DNA of 64,000 bases, taken from assembly GCA_021613375.1 (NCBI GenBank), contig CM038720.1:13981962-14045961 (forward strand), given 5' to 3'. This document shows positions 42,001 through 57,000 of the stretch, piece after piece. Both the position numbers and the translations under genes were made by a program. The stretch's first letter is position 1, and every line of letters starts with the position of its first letter. The stretch comes from Megaleporinus macrocephalus (lineage: Eukaryota; Chordata; Actinopteri; Characiformes; Anostomidae). Below the pieces are notes generated by a model. The model worked only from the letters and a program-made list of their open reading frames with translations. It did no database searches and had not been told where the DNA came from.

Positions 42001-45000
42001 AGGGAGACATACATTTAAGAACTGGCCACCATGGCCATCACATCTCCACTTTCTGTAGCCTATCCATACTTTCAATTTCAGGACATTTCATAAAATTCTG
42101 AAGCAGCGTGAGTCAGTTCTTTCTCCACACAGTATGCGCAATTATTGCATGTCAAAAATCGTCATCAAGTCATGTGTCGGCCATCGCTGATATACAGTTA
42201 CATCGCCCTATCGCCAAGCCTAGATCTCATATGGTGCCTTGTAACTGAATTTAAACCCCAGCGGTGCTGCTGTGCCTAATAACTCTCTTACCAGCTCCAC
42301 ACGTTACACATGCTAATAACAGTTTGGCATCACTGTAATCCTCTTTGCAGATCTTAAGGTGGTCCTTTTCTACGGATGGATATTGTATACCTATAAAGTG
42401 CATCTATTCAATAGATGTGCCTGATGAACTAAGGGTGTGGATAGATAGTGTACCTCATAAACTGGCCTGTTCATGGTAGAGTAAGTGACAGAGTTGGAGT
42501 ATTAATTTTTTATATTTTTATTTTTGAATCTGTTCTTTTACTTTCCTATACCTTTCTAGTCAACCACTGACCTCCTGGGCTCAGAAGCAGAAACACAGGC
42601 AAAGAAAAAGCAAACAGGCACAAAACAGATCACCACAGATGGAGAGGAGAGAGGAGAACAGACCAGGTGGTTCTCCCAGGCAACATAAGGAAAATATGGA
42701 TGATGTAAGCAAAGAATGCACCCTTTTAGGATTATTTTTCTTTTGCTTGTTTTTTTTTCAAGTGTTTTACCAACTGCATTAGAGGTGGGTCCGTCTTTCT
42801 TTGTGTTTAGTTTGGTTTTTAAGTATGAGTTTGATAAAATAGAGAATTGAATGTTGGTAGTTGGTTCTGTATGTAAGGTTATGCTGCGGTAGTGCAGTGT
42901 GGATGTTTGAAATCTGGATCTGTGCATACCAAGCTGTCCCTCTTGAGTCCAGTTGTTTTTTGTTCTTCAGCCTGGATGCACTGCAGCCAACTCGAATCCT
43001 GTTTCTTTAAAGAGAAGTGACAGCCTAGTGTCTGAGGCCTCAGGTAATCATTGTCCACAGTGAATGTAGCTCTGACTGTTTGTTTTAATAGTAACAATAT
43101 AGAAAGATTCTAATATCCAGCTGTTCAGGCTCGGTCCTCTGAAAAACTGGAAAAACTTAAAGAAAAAAAACATGTACTTTTTATGTCACTCATCTTTGTG
43201 TCAAATGTGTTATAGTGTTAAAATCATCTTTGATTTGATCTTTGACCATCACTATGTACAACATGTCTGTACAATATTAAGTGTTATAATAGCGTACATG
43301 TTCTAATTTTTATGTATGTATATTACAGCTGTGGTTTTGTGATGATATGTAAATGTTCCTGCCTTTTTGCATTAATGTCTGTCCCAAAGGTTTGACCTAC
43401 TGGAGGCTGGATGAGAGTGAGCTATATCGCCCTCTACCTGACAGCTTTGAAAGTAGTTCTCTCCTATTAATGCAGGATGTGTCTCTGAGCCAGGTAACTG
43501 TGATGCAGGACTCTCCTATGCATGTTCTTATTTTTATTGAGATACAGTGTGATACATAAGACTGGTTGTGTTATATGCTCTGTTATCTTGCATGTCTATG
43601 GTGCATGTAGCCTCTAGCAGATGAGGCCAGACTCTCTCAGTCTCTGAGAGAGATCTACCAGAACAAGCAAAAGGGAGACCCCAAAGGCCAGGAGTGGGAT
43701 TCCTTAATCAACTCTGATGCATCGTCGCCTCAGGTGAGCACTGGGCCCATGAGCAAACCAGGTTACACACTTCTGCTTTGTTTTATTTGGTTCACATTAA
43801 GAAGTAGGATAAATACATTTTACTCTAAATGCACAAGTGATGCACAGCGTGGCGAGGAAATTACACGCGTCACAAACTTTAAAGAGAATCACGTTGGAGT
43901 TGACATTTTCTGAGAGCTACATGGGTACTAAAGCTGATTCCCAGTAATGGAAATCATTTCACCTTAAATTAGTAATGAGAGGTAAATATGACTAGAATGT
44001 TACAGTAGTCTTTTAGTCGTTCATCGTTATATATTTGAGTTATTTTGGGCCATTTTTAAGTTTCTAGTCATATAATCATGAACAGATGTCACAGTTTTTT
44101 TTAAAAAGCTGCTGTGTAGATAGCAGTGAAATGATCACTAGTCTAAACAGAAATGGCCCAATAAATACTGTTTTATTCACTTCTATTAAAAGTTGAGATC
44201 GTTTTCTCCTCTTTTTATACAATTATACCACTGCAGATATTGTAGCCTCTTTGCTTTCAAAAACGTTTATGTTTAAATTTATTTTAATTTAAATTTAAAA
44301 GGTGGAATATAGTTTTTCACAGTTTAGAATAATAATGATAGAAAGAGACTAGTATCTGCAGATCTAAGATCTTATGTGGGAACATAAACAGACGGACATT
44401 CTGTGAGACAGGCAGGTGCTTTAAAATCATGTTTAAGCAACAAAAACTAGAAGTACTTGAAGACTATCTTAAAAAACACCCAGTTAGTGGACTTCTTTCA
44501 AAATGGGGGTCATGTGGGCTTGTTAGGATCTATAGAAACCAGTGAGAGGAGCACTTGAGTAATTAACTCTGCATGTAACTAATGCATGTTTCTCTGCATC
44601 GCTCTGAGATAGAAAAGCGAAATATGTTATATGTTAAAACAGATACATTAGTCACTGCAGGATGAAACAAATCTAAGATTACACAGAGATTTTAAATTTC
44701 AGTTTTGTCAAGTAAAAGCACCTAGGTTCTCATAAAGCATCTTTTCAAGGATCAGGATTTAATTTGTTTTCTTGATTTATTTGTAGAAAATGTTTTGACC
44801 TCCACAGAAAAACATCTGTCCCACAGCTTGTAAGCCAGATTTTTGATATTCAGAAAGAATGCAATTGTATGTCATCAGCGTAACGATGAATGTATATAGG
44901 CCAATGATAACACATACCACTGTTGTCTCAGGATTATGTTTAGAATCAAAACCTGATGGGTAGGGCTGGGCGATAAAATGAGAACAATAATTGTCGCGAA

Positions 45001-48000
45001 ATAGCGTTTCCTCGATAGAACTATAAGACAAAGTCGATAGAAGTAAGTTCCATCCATGTTTTGAGCGACAACACGAACAGCCAATGAGAATGAGAATAGC
45101 GCCTCCCCAAACCAATCAGGTGGCTGAACTAGAGTTCCAGCCATTTCATGTTTAGTTGAAGCACACAGCACAGAGCGTAGACGTAGCGGCAGTTTAACCC
45201 ACATGCTAGTAATAAGTTACTGCAGGCGTTCAAACTCGAGCAGAGAGAATAAAATAATGTCGGCAGAAAATGTTAACTACTACTAAAAGAAACACGTTAC
45301 GTGTGTCAATAATCTTAAAATAATCTGCCAAAATAAGAACAACAAGTAAACAGGTGCTGTCTTGCTGCTGTGTTGACAAAACGCTACGGGGTGTTTGAGC
45401 TTTAAGTGCGCGGGTATAGCAGTTGTACTGTTTGTTGTGATCATCTCCACTGTGCAGAGCTGACAGAGAGTTTCTGTGTAAAATACTCCCACAACTTGCA
45501 CGCGAGCGATTGTTTGTAACTGCAACTCGCGCTCCGGATAAATCCATACCTTAGTAGGCGCGGCTACCTCGACGGCCGTTATGCTAATCGACGTTATTTC
45601 GGAATCGATAAAGATAAATATGTATATTGTAGGAGTTCGAGTAAGAATGCTTGTTTTGTTTGAAATACAGTTGTGTAATGTTCTATAGTACATTTGTCTA
45701 TTTTCTGATAGAAAATAAATCAGGGTATATAACAAAACAATACAATATAAAAAAAATATTTAAAAAATTACATTTTGATACTTCTCACCTAAAGTAAAAA
45801 GGTGATAGTGATTTTGATTTATATCGTGATATATATCGATATCGACTAATATGAAAAACATTATTGTGATAAGATTTTTTCCCATATCGGCCAGCCCTAC
45901 TGATGGGGGGAAAAGAGTTTGAATAATTTATATCATATTTATAATGGTGGGTTCTATATAGTGCTATGCAGACCTATACTGAGTCCAGTTGTTTCAGAGA
46001 ATAAACCAAAGGTGGGGTTCAATGTAAAATATAGTTCTGCCCCTAATATGTCAGTACCATAGCATTCTGTATGTGTATAACATTGTAAACTACTTGTAAG
46101 TTCTGTAATACGTTTTATACATTTTATCTATGTAAGTGGATGCCTTGCAAAGATTAGTTCTGTTTTTACCTGCTTGATCCCATGTTTGATTTGTTTTTTA
46201 GCACTTTTAATAAAAGCTATTGTCTTTTTAGTGAGAAGTCAAGATATCAAAATTTTGTTAAATTGTTTTGTATCTTCTGATTTATTTTCCATCAGAAGAT
46301 AGACAAATGTGCTATAGAACATTACACAACTGTATTTCAATTAAATGAAACACATACACATACAAACAAAACAATCGCTCGCGTCCATCTATAGTTGTGG
46401 GAGTGTTTCACACAGAAACGCAGCAGTGTGGTGCTTTGTCAGTTCTGCACAGTGGAGATGATCACAACTACTACACAGGAGCACTTGGAGCACAAACATC
46501 CCGTAGCACCTTGTCAAAACAGCAAAAAGACAGCACTGTTTATATGTTTCTTATCTTAGCATAATATTTTAAGGTTGTTAACGCATGTAACATGTTTCTT
46601 TTAGTAGTAGTTAACGTTTTCTGTCGTCTTTTTCTTTTATTTTGTTCTGACTGCCCGACTGTGACGCCTGCAGTAACCAAATTACTAGCACGTGGGTTAA
46701 GCTACAGCTACGTCTACGCTCTGTGCTGTGTGCTTTAACCAAACTTGAAATGGCTGGAACTCTAGTTCAGCCACCTGATTGGTTTGGGGCAGCGCTATGT
46801 CCATTCTCAATGGCTATTTGTGTTGCATTTTCTATCGATTCCGTCGATGGCCGTGCCTACTGAAAGCATTGAATTATCCTGAGCGCGAGCTGCAAGTACA
46901 AACAATCGCTCACATGCATCTAAAGTTGTGGGAGTATTTCACACAGAATCGCAGCAGTGTGGTGCTCTGTCAGCTCAGCACAGTGGAGATGGCTGATTGA
47001 AGAGCAAACATCCCGTAGCACTTTGTCAACACAGCAGCAAAAAGACACCTGTTTACTTGTTTTTCTTATCTTAAAATAATATTTCAGCACAGGGTCATCA
47101 ATTCCACAGCCCCTTGTATTTGGGTTAAACATCCATAACAAAATAATTAAAATTTAATTCCTAACACTCACATTAGAGTAATCCAAAAATGTGTTGCTAG
47201 ATTAATTGACTAATCGAAAAAAGGAGATTTATTGATTAAGAAATGAATCGTTAGGTGCAGCCCTATCTTAATCCCTTTATCATTATGTATACTGACCGGT
47301 TGTTTCATTAAGTACTCCGCCTTGTCTCTACACTGTTGTCTAATTTACTCGTACTAGTACAACACACACTAGTACACCACCACCACCAAGTCAATGTCAC
47401 TGTGGTGCTGAGAATAAACCAACACTCAATTAATTTCTGCTCTGTGATGGTCCTGTGGAGGTTGTGACCATTGAAGAACATTGTTAAAGAGAGCTATCAT
47501 AACTATTTTAAACACTTTCAATATGTTATTAATATTTATCTAAATGCCTTTTGGACAAAATGCATTATAGTTTAGGGTCAACTCTTTTTCAGAATGCTAA
47601 ATAGAAAAACAAGTTTTAACATGACTAACAAATATTTAAATGTTCAAATTATTTGGACCAGCCCTAGAGTTTATGGAAAATACTTCTTAAATGTGTCTTC
47701 CTTTATTTATTATATCTGCTGATGCACATCACAGGTGCTGGCTCTGGACCCTACATTGCATGTGAGGCAGTCAGACCGTACATCAGGCTTCACATCGCCG
47801 TCGCACTTCAGCAGCCCGTCGCTTCACACCCAACCACGACCATGTACCAGCAGCGGTGCCCCTGTCAGCCCGGACTCCATGGCCCTGCGCAGTCACACAG
47901 ACACTGACTGTCTGTCCAATGCTAGCAGCCTTTCTGCCCAGCAAGGACTGGTCCGCAGCCCTACCTCTCCCACCTTTCGCACCGTGCCCCGGACTAACAG

Positions 48001-51000
48001 CGAAGACGAGGGCAGTCACACAGCCACGGTGACTCTTCGACCCGCAGGCCAGGCCAGAATGGAAAAGTCTCCCAGCCCTCGTAAACTGAAGGCATCAACC
48101 TCTCTGGATGACCCAGTGGTCCTCTCATTGTAATCATTCCTTTTGGTCATTCCTGCCCTGTACTAGTGTGTCAGTCTGTGCAAAAATTAGTATTACTTTT
48201 ATCTTAACCACTTTGCTTCTATTTCTACAAGTACACTCATGCATTACTTGTTAGCATGTCTGTCTTAATGAGAACCATTACCATGCCAAATCCCTGTGCT
48301 CCCTTAATAGACCAGTCATATAAATTCTGATTCTGAAATGTGGAGTAGCAGGTTAAGCAGTGCTTTTTCCTAAGTGTAGAGCATGACACCACTCATGCTC
48401 TCCCTAGCATCAGTATATTACCTGTAGTATATTATAGTAACTACTGCACCTCGTCTCCTTTATCTCCACATCTCAGCTTCTATTTGTTTTGGTCTCCTAC
48501 TCTACCCAGGCTGAGGCAGAACCTGAGGGAAAAGCATGCACGGCACATAGCAGACCTCCGAGCGTACTATGAGGCGGAGATTAGCGCCTTGAAGGAAAAG
48601 CTGGACTTAGTCAATTTGCCCCTGGACATGGAGAAAAGCAACCGGATTCTGCTAGAAAGGTCTGCTATAACAGCATTGTAACAAAATCCTTACTTGGTAT
48701 AGATGAGGTTGCAGCCATTGTGCTTTGTATAGTTGTCTGCCAAGATTGTTGTGTCCTAGGGAGCAGTGTCCAAACCAGAGTGTAGATTAAAATAAACAGG
48801 AAATTCCTCTTTCTGTCTAATAATACATGTGCACCTCTTTTTTTGTAACATTTTAATGGGGTTGTATTAGTGTGTATATAACAAATATATATTGTGATAA
48901 TTTATGTTGTAATACAGTACAGCATACTTTTCTGGATATTGTGAGTACTGCACAGAAAGCAAAACTGGTCCCTTTAACTGGATTTAGTGCAACATAGTAT
49001 GTGAAACCATGCTTTTTGTCTGTGTCATGCCCATATTAGGAAGTCTAAGCTGGTTTAGAATTTTGCAGGAACAGTGGAGGAGCCTCTGAGTAATAAAACT
49101 GTTAAGAAACCAAAATATGATTGGTGCTGCCTGCACTAACATCTTATAACTGTTAATCAAAAAAAATACCTCATGCAAACCAGTAAGATTAATCAAATGT
49201 CTTAGTTTATACTCTCTAACAGTTTTAGTTTGTTTAGTTAGTTTTGCTGGTGTATAGTGGCATTTAATAATATAAAGTTAATCATTTGTAGGTTTGACAG
49301 TAGACCTATTGTATCCTATGAGTTGAGAAAATCAGTTTAGACCTGACACTCACTACAGAATATGTAATTCCGAAGGGTTCTTTTCCTCGTCCCCATCTGA
49401 TGCTTGTTACCAGATCCGCTTCCATTTGATGTAGATGGAGTTGAGATTTATAGGTGTGCACATTGCAGCCAGTGAGAGTTATGCTTCTCATGAAGCTCTT
49501 CTCTACATGTTCGTAGATAATGCAGTTAATTGTTGATAATGTCCCCCTGTATATTGACTCATTACACCTTTTGATTGCCCCTGACAGGTGCGAGCACCTG
49601 GAAAGAGCCCTTACAGAGGCGAGCATGCGGATCAGAGAGTTGGAAACAAGAAACCAGCACCTGGAGAAACAGCTGGTATGAGTCACAGTTTGTCCTGAAC
49701 AGCCTTAAGTTGAATTATGTTCAAAGATGCATGTCAACGGAAATCATGATTTGGTGCAATCAACATTACTCATCGGATGTCATTGTTCTGTTCTGCTTGT
49801 TTTCACGTCTTGTTCTTGCCTCGTGAGAACTCCATGTAGCTGCTTAATTAATGGACTCTGTTTACTTTAATGTCTTGTAATAGAAGTGATTGTAAATTCG
49901 GGAGTTTTGGGTTTGCCTGTGTTTTTAATAACAATACTTTGTTTGTTGCCTAGGCGGAGTGGCCGCAGCGGTATGATGCAGCCAGTTCCACGGTACAGGT
50001 TCTGCAGCAGCGCCTAGAGGAGACTAAGCAGAGTGGTAGGGAGAAAGACAACACTGTGACCAAACTAAGGAGCCGACTGCGGCACCTGGAAGAAGCTTTG
50101 CAGAATGCCTGTAAGGAGGTGGACGAAAAAGAGGCCCGCATGAACAAAGAACACAAGATGCTTCAGGATGTGAGTGACTTTTTAATTTCTCAAGTATATA
50201 TAAATGCATTTTTTAGACTGTACTTGGATTTTGATATTTCACAATTAATAACCACAAGCATATATGTTGTCGGCCTATTATGAGTTTCTTCTACTCTTTT
50301 ACTTGATTCTTTGATTGCATGTTTTTGATTGCATGTCCAGCTGCTTCAGGAATATGACTCCTTAAGAAAGGATCATGAGGGAGTGAAGGTAATAAAATGT
50401 TAATTGGATAAATATATATTATAAGGAGGCTGTCTTCAGTTAGTAAATGTATTTCTGTTTTTTTTTTATTATAACAGGACAATTTGGTATCAACTGAGAA
50501 TAAACTCTTTGATGCCAATGAACAAATATCAGAACTGAAAAGGTAATTAAAAATTTTGTTTTGTATGTGTAAATCATTCATCACATTAGCTGTCAAATCC
50601 TCCACCAAAGGATGAATGTTTAAAATATATATATATATATTTTCTAGGGTAATCTTAAAGCTGGAAGCACAAGTTAAACAGTTGGAACATGAGAACATGG
50701 CCAGAACTCGCCAGGCTTTACATAGTCACTCACAACCTTCAGGAGCAGGGTAAGTGATTTATATTGCACTGTAAATTTACTCATTGAACAGATACATATC
50801 AATAGATATAAGTATAATAGAATTTTACAATTGACTGTTTGCATGATAACAAAATCACAAAAATCTTTAAGCAATCCTTTCTCTATTTAGCCAACGAATA
50901 ACTGACAAAGCTGTTTAAAGTGAACTCACAGTGAGAATAGTGCTGGTAGAAAGTTTGTTAGTCTAAGAGAGTTAAGGCACCTGTCATGCTTATTTGCTAA

Positions 51001-54000
51001 ATTGTACATGCCACATACATACACAAGGTATGGCACATGTTTAATAAACTAAATAAAAGCAAATAAACAGATGACCCTTATATGAAAACTATGCTGAATC
51101 AGGAAAATGGACATATAAAATTGATTTTGATCATATTTTGTACATACAAATGTATACCACACATATAAACAAGTGTGTCTTTATGTGGTTTTATTATGTG
51201 TGTATTCCAACCTTTTGCAATATCAGTACTTTTTTCTTTAAAATTCTTCCTCAGTTTATTCCACCACCCTGATCTTCTACTTTCGCCAAGCAAAAGGCAG
51301 CGTGATGTGGAGTGCAGCACAAAGAATGGAGTTTCTGACAAAGGAGGACTACATGGAAGAGCGTATGTTTTCTTTACTGTATTGTCGCACAGTACTGCGT
51401 TAGAATGACACCATTATTTGCTTTGAAATAAAATACTTTTGGTGATAGGAACCAGGTGTCTGAAGTGACTGATGAATCTTGAAAGCTATATCACAGACAG
51501 TTGTGTACATTTCTGTATTATATTTTGAATGATAACTGAGAACAATGCACTCCCTAGGCGCCTGTCTCCCCCAGAAAGAGAGCAGTCCCAGGAGCAGCCC
51601 ACATCCAAGGAGCTTAAGAAGAGGGAAGTTCCACTGACACCCATGATGAAGGCTCTGATTCAGATGGAGGAGACCAAAGCCACAGAGGGACGAGCTCTGT
51701 TAAAGACCAGCTATTCCAGTGGGATATACAAATGTCTCTTTCCATGGTTGTAGCCTTCTGTACTGGGGCCCACATTCCCTGTACATTTTAGTGCTTTTCC
51801 AGTTTTAACATGCCCTTATCAACTCAGGAAGGGCTGGTAATTAGCAGATGTTGGATAAGGTATATGAGATTAGGGATTTGTGCAGGGCTGGGGAACTCCA
51901 GGACCTGAATTGGGAACCAGTGGACCAGTTTGATTCATGTTCAGATTTTCTTAATTAATTGTTCATTAATGTCCGCTTATTTCTCTTGAAATGAAAGCTA
52001 TCCATTATGGTGCTAGAGCTTTTATATAGGTCTAAACCTAAAACCTGAGGACTTTCTATTGAGTAAAACCCCACCCAACCTTTATCACTTAATTAAGATG
52101 GATCCCACCGAGTCATAATCCAGAGATTTCTTATCTAAAACTAATCTGGGTCTGCCCATACAATACTGAATTAAAACTGGTATGACTTTTTTAGTGACAG
52201 ATAAAAAGGGGCTCCACTAAATTTTATTTATTTATTTTTAATTGTAGAGAAATTTGCTGGTTTAGAATTGTTTACAATGCTGGTGGTATATACCAGCCAC
52301 CAAAAGCAATTAATACCTCTAACAATTCCCCTTCAAATTACAGCAACAATAATAGCTCTCATTAGGTCATGTGTATGGAAGCTGATTAAAAATATATATG
52401 ATCATCTTGGACAGCTGATTTGATTTCCACTTTAAGAAATGTGTTTATCAAGCAGTGCTTTTTAACAACATTCTGAAGGATTTTCATCTGAATAAACTTT
52501 ACATAAAACACCGCACACTATGCTCAATTAACAAGTAAGTAGCCTTCACTCGTTTAATCCAAGCGCTTTTTCTTTACATAAAGCCTATTGTTTATTGGAC
52601 CTATAACAATTGTTTCAATGTATTAAAGCAATGAAAGTACAGCAAACATAAAATAAGAAGAAAAAAGAAACTGAGGCTGACATGAGCAGTGGGTTGCTTT
52701 CGGATTCTGACATATGTTAAGCTCTAGATGGTGCTGCTGAGCTGCATTACTGCTGTAAAAAGTTGATTAGTTGCACTAATCTCTGTTGCTCTGTGTTTCA
52801 GGATTAGGAAGAAGGAGACCCACAGTGGCGTTTGTGGACAGTGTAAGAGGGCCTTTGCTGGAGAGAGGTAGTGCTGTGCTCCGGGCTCAGAGAAGCCTCT
52901 CTCCGGAGGGTCACCGCTCCTCTTCCTTGCCCCCCAGAGCACAGAGGGCAGGCCCTCCCTCCACACCAAGTTAGTGGCCTTGCAATCTTAAATACTGCAC
53001 AGACCCAGTTAAAGAGTCATGCATTGTTGAGTAACCTTTAATCGCAGAACATATTACTTTATTACTTTATTGTATTTATTTTCACTTAAAAAATTTGCTA
53101 AATGTAATTTGACCAGGGCTGTCCAGGCTTCTGCGCACGTCTGTAAATAATGCAGAGATTACAGAATGTCTATTGTTAAATTTCTGGGTTCACATCAATT
53201 TATGGATGACTTAATGATTAGAATTCCCTTTTTCATTTTTGTTCTGTTTATTTGTTTTTTAATTATGATAGCTAAGAGAGAAACGCTGATTCAGCCACTG
53301 TCAGCCAAGTCCAGTCCTAAACGCTGCCCCACCGAAAACTTTTCTACTGCGTTCGATCGTCCAATGCCTTGCCAACAGCACATGCATAACAGGTACCCCA
53401 GGTTTTTGGTATGCCAATCATATCTTTTGAACAGTTCCATACTAGACAAATATAACTACCCTGATTGTTCATTCGGTTTTAGGTTTGATTTGCACTTCGA
53501 TCAAAGGGGTTTCAGCTCATCCCTGCCATCTCAGCCCAGCTCAAGAACAAGATTGCAGTTTTTGCAGACAGAGAGACCACAAGGTAGTCGTGTCTTTGCA
53601 CTCATCGAAACATCCTTAATATATTTTATAAAGAGCTGCATAACCTCAGCTGCAGACTTCAGGCATTAACATTAATTGGTAGTCAAAATGATTTTCTTTG
53701 TTAAATAGGTAATTTAAACAGCTAGGGAAAGAAAATTTAAACAGCTTGGGCCCCAGTATCTTTAAAATTTTACTTTTACCATTAAAATATGCCATTGTTT
53801 AACTGAAAAACCTTGCCTAAAGTGCTAAAGTCCTGCAGTCCTGCTGTTAGATGCGAGTAGGCATGTGTATGACTGCTTTACCTGTACCTGTTATCATCTT
53901 TTAATTGACTGACTAACTTAGGAGTCATGCCCTTCTGTACTGCTTGGCTTTTAGACACTTTGGACTTTGACTGGATGTAGTACAGCATCTTGTCATCATC

Positions 54001-57000
54001 TACTGATGGATACTGGGTCTGGATTACTATGTACAGTGGAACACATTTTCATAAGCAGTCGAAAGTGCATTCGGCACATTGCTTCCCAGTTGACAACTAG
54101 TTGGTTTGTATCTAATAGTCAAAGCTAGTGCTTGCAAGTACAAACATGCTAGAGAACTTTAAACCTGAAGACTATAAATAAATAGATAAAACATAAAAAT
54201 ATATCATGTTTGGTTTCTAAGACATGTTTAGCAGCTGGCTTGTAAAAAGATATATTACATTGCTAGTCATATTTGTTATTATCGTACTGTATCACTGACA
54301 GGGATTGTATTTGTTCCTCTTTCGCAGTCAATGCCCATCCCAGCACAGGGTCAGCAGAGCCAGCAGACAGCAGTGAGGCAGATGAGAATGCCACTTCATC
54401 AGGTTTGGAGGAGCAGGAGGCTACAGACTACGACCATGATGATGATGATGATGGCGGCGGCCTCTCTTATCAAACTCACATTCATTCTCTGTCCGATGCT
54501 GAAAAGCTGTTTGACGAGCTCACACTGGAGAAACAGCAGGTGAGCCTAGATTTAGCTTTTGTCTATCTCCTTTAAAATGGTGATTTATCACCTATTATAA
54601 CCTGCTTCCTGTTAGATTTGACTTTCTGAATGTTATTCAGTGGAAAATCTTTCTCTCTCGCGTGCGCTCTCTCTCTCCATTCTCTCTCTGCTCTTGCTCT
54701 CTTTCTTTTCTCTCTCTCTCTCTCCTCTCTTTCTCTCTTCTCTCTCAAACTGTGGTATCTTTCACCCTGTGTGTTTAAACTGGTAACAATCTGGTAAAAG
54801 TGTTTATAAAGATTTCCCTTCCCTGGCAGAGTTCTGTGAATCTGTGGCTTTGAGTGGATTTTGGGGATTTTGTCATTACCTCATAATTATTATGCCCTAG
54901 ATTAGATTATACATGCTTTAAACAATCTGATGAACCTGTTGGTAATCTACAAGTTATTAAATAGAAAATGTCATAAGTAGACATTGTAATTTCTGACCTC
55001 TGTACAGAGATGGATCTTCAGTGTTTTAATGCTGTCAAGCAAACTTAGATTATGTACAGGTAGGATTTGTTGTACATTGGGCGGTAGGGTAATGTAATTA
55101 TGACACAAGTTTTACAGTGATGTTTAGTCTTGTCTAATACCACTATTTCAGTCATTTTTGCAATTTAATGTTTTTAAACTTTTAGAAATAACCACGTTAT
55201 ATTCATCACATGCAAATTGTCTTCAATTGTACGACTGTTAAAACATGTAAAATGTCAGAAGTTAAAAATTCCCAAACCAATTCCACCAGTTTTCCAAAAT
55301 TACTGCATAATTAAATATTTGAAGTGTGAACAAAATAAGAGTGGTTTGGTGTAAAATGCTGTGTTTTAGATTCAGAATTGTCCATAGTGGAGGTGATGGG
55401 AACCACAGTTTTGAAGCAGAGCCGGATGTTACAGGCAGTGTTTTATGATGGCTTTGGGAAGCTTTTGGCTCAAAATACATTTTTCTCAAATTAATTCATG
55501 GTGAAGAGGTACATACAGGGCAAGGCAATATAGTACACAAATGTATTATTTGTATATTAATTATTTAAATTGTATCATTATTAAAAAAGGAAAAAAAATG
55601 TTTTGTATATCCTTAAAAGTGATAAACCCCATGCATGAACAACATCAGCAGGAGTTTGAATGTGGCATGTGTGGTCTGTTAACTAAGCTTTCGTTAGCTC
55701 AGCCAGTACACTACAGTCTAAAAACACCATAAAGCAGGTTTGATTTTGGCTTTTGTCAGTCTAACATCATTTATTTGTTCAGACTTCAGGTCCAGACAAC
55801 ATGGGACAGGCTACATTTTATGTTTTAAACATATTCAGTGATGGTTAAGCTCTCCTAGATAGCAGCACATTTAACTTTTATCAATTGTTAGTTATTTGGT
55901 AACCTTGTGATGATTTTTGATTGTAAAATGATGCAGGATGAGGCAAAACATGTAGATGTAAGCAAGGTTTTTGACACTATCGACATTACAATCCCAAGCT
56001 AGACAACTTTTGCATTTTTGTTGTACTTTGCAAGGCTATTTGTTTACATACATTTAAATCTGTTCAGTTAACCTGCTTTCGTCACTCAGGTCCCCATTAG
56101 TGTCTAAATCCTACAAAAATAGTCTGATTCGTTTGTGCTAATCCCCGTTATCGTCTAAATTGCACCCAAACTGTATTTTTAGTTTGTGCTACTTTTAGTC
56201 AGTTCTCCATTTCTAATCTATACAGTTATGAACTAGAATAATTAAAGTCAAAAGAATAAAAAAAAGTCAGATAACTTTGGTGTAATCACTGATATTGGTC
56301 GCTCTGGAAGCCAATAGAGCCTGTTTTTCATCAGCTGTAGACATTCATGTGGTGAATTTTGTTATTGTTCCTGATACAAACTGTTTATCCAATAACTTGG
56401 GTATTAAAACAGCACAAATTTCTTTTAACGGTACAAACACATCACAAACAAAACAGATCATTTTGGTGCAATGAGGAGTTGAGCGATGTCACACTTTGAA
56501 CGATTATTGCTTAACAACTTGCATAGTAAAATAGCACGTTTCTTTCAACAGCACGAACGATCATAAATGCAGCACAAATGAAAGAGACAAACAAATGTTT
56601 TTGCTGAGTGAGAATAAAAAAAAAATTCTTTTTAGTATTCGTACACGATTAATGAGTGGTAATATTGCCACATTGTACAGCCCTGTTACATGTGGCTCAA
56701 GAGAATTTCTGTTTCCACAGCGTCTCTCGCTGCCCCTCTGGTCTGGGAACATCCTCAGCTCAGTGGCATCAACCCTCTGTACAGTCCACCTCAGCACTCT
56801 GCATGTGATCCTTACATAACCTGGCTTTATTGTGCTGAATTCTGCTCCAGTTAATAATCTCTATTTTTAGACCGGAGTCTTCCCCCCGCCTTCTTATTCA
56901 TGCTGAGAAGTGCTAATTCATAGCCCTGTTGTTTCAGGGCTCAGCTGTCCCCAGGACCAGCGGCTTCATTATTTGCTGAGTGGTGCTGTGTGTTGATCTC

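Noticed and set aside
42560..42927. 123-codon minus-strand frame
   Set aside because: Antisense to an mphosph9 exon with correct splice sites and phase; no independent support.
45283..45735. 150-codon minus-strand frame
   Set aside because: It lies wholly within the hAT-like element and shows no transposase motif.
53166..53669. Continuous 167-codon plus-strand frame
   Set aside because: It runs across two true mphosph9 exons (53272-53392, 53483-53583) and their introns in one frame by chance; splice sites and family similarity fit the exons only.
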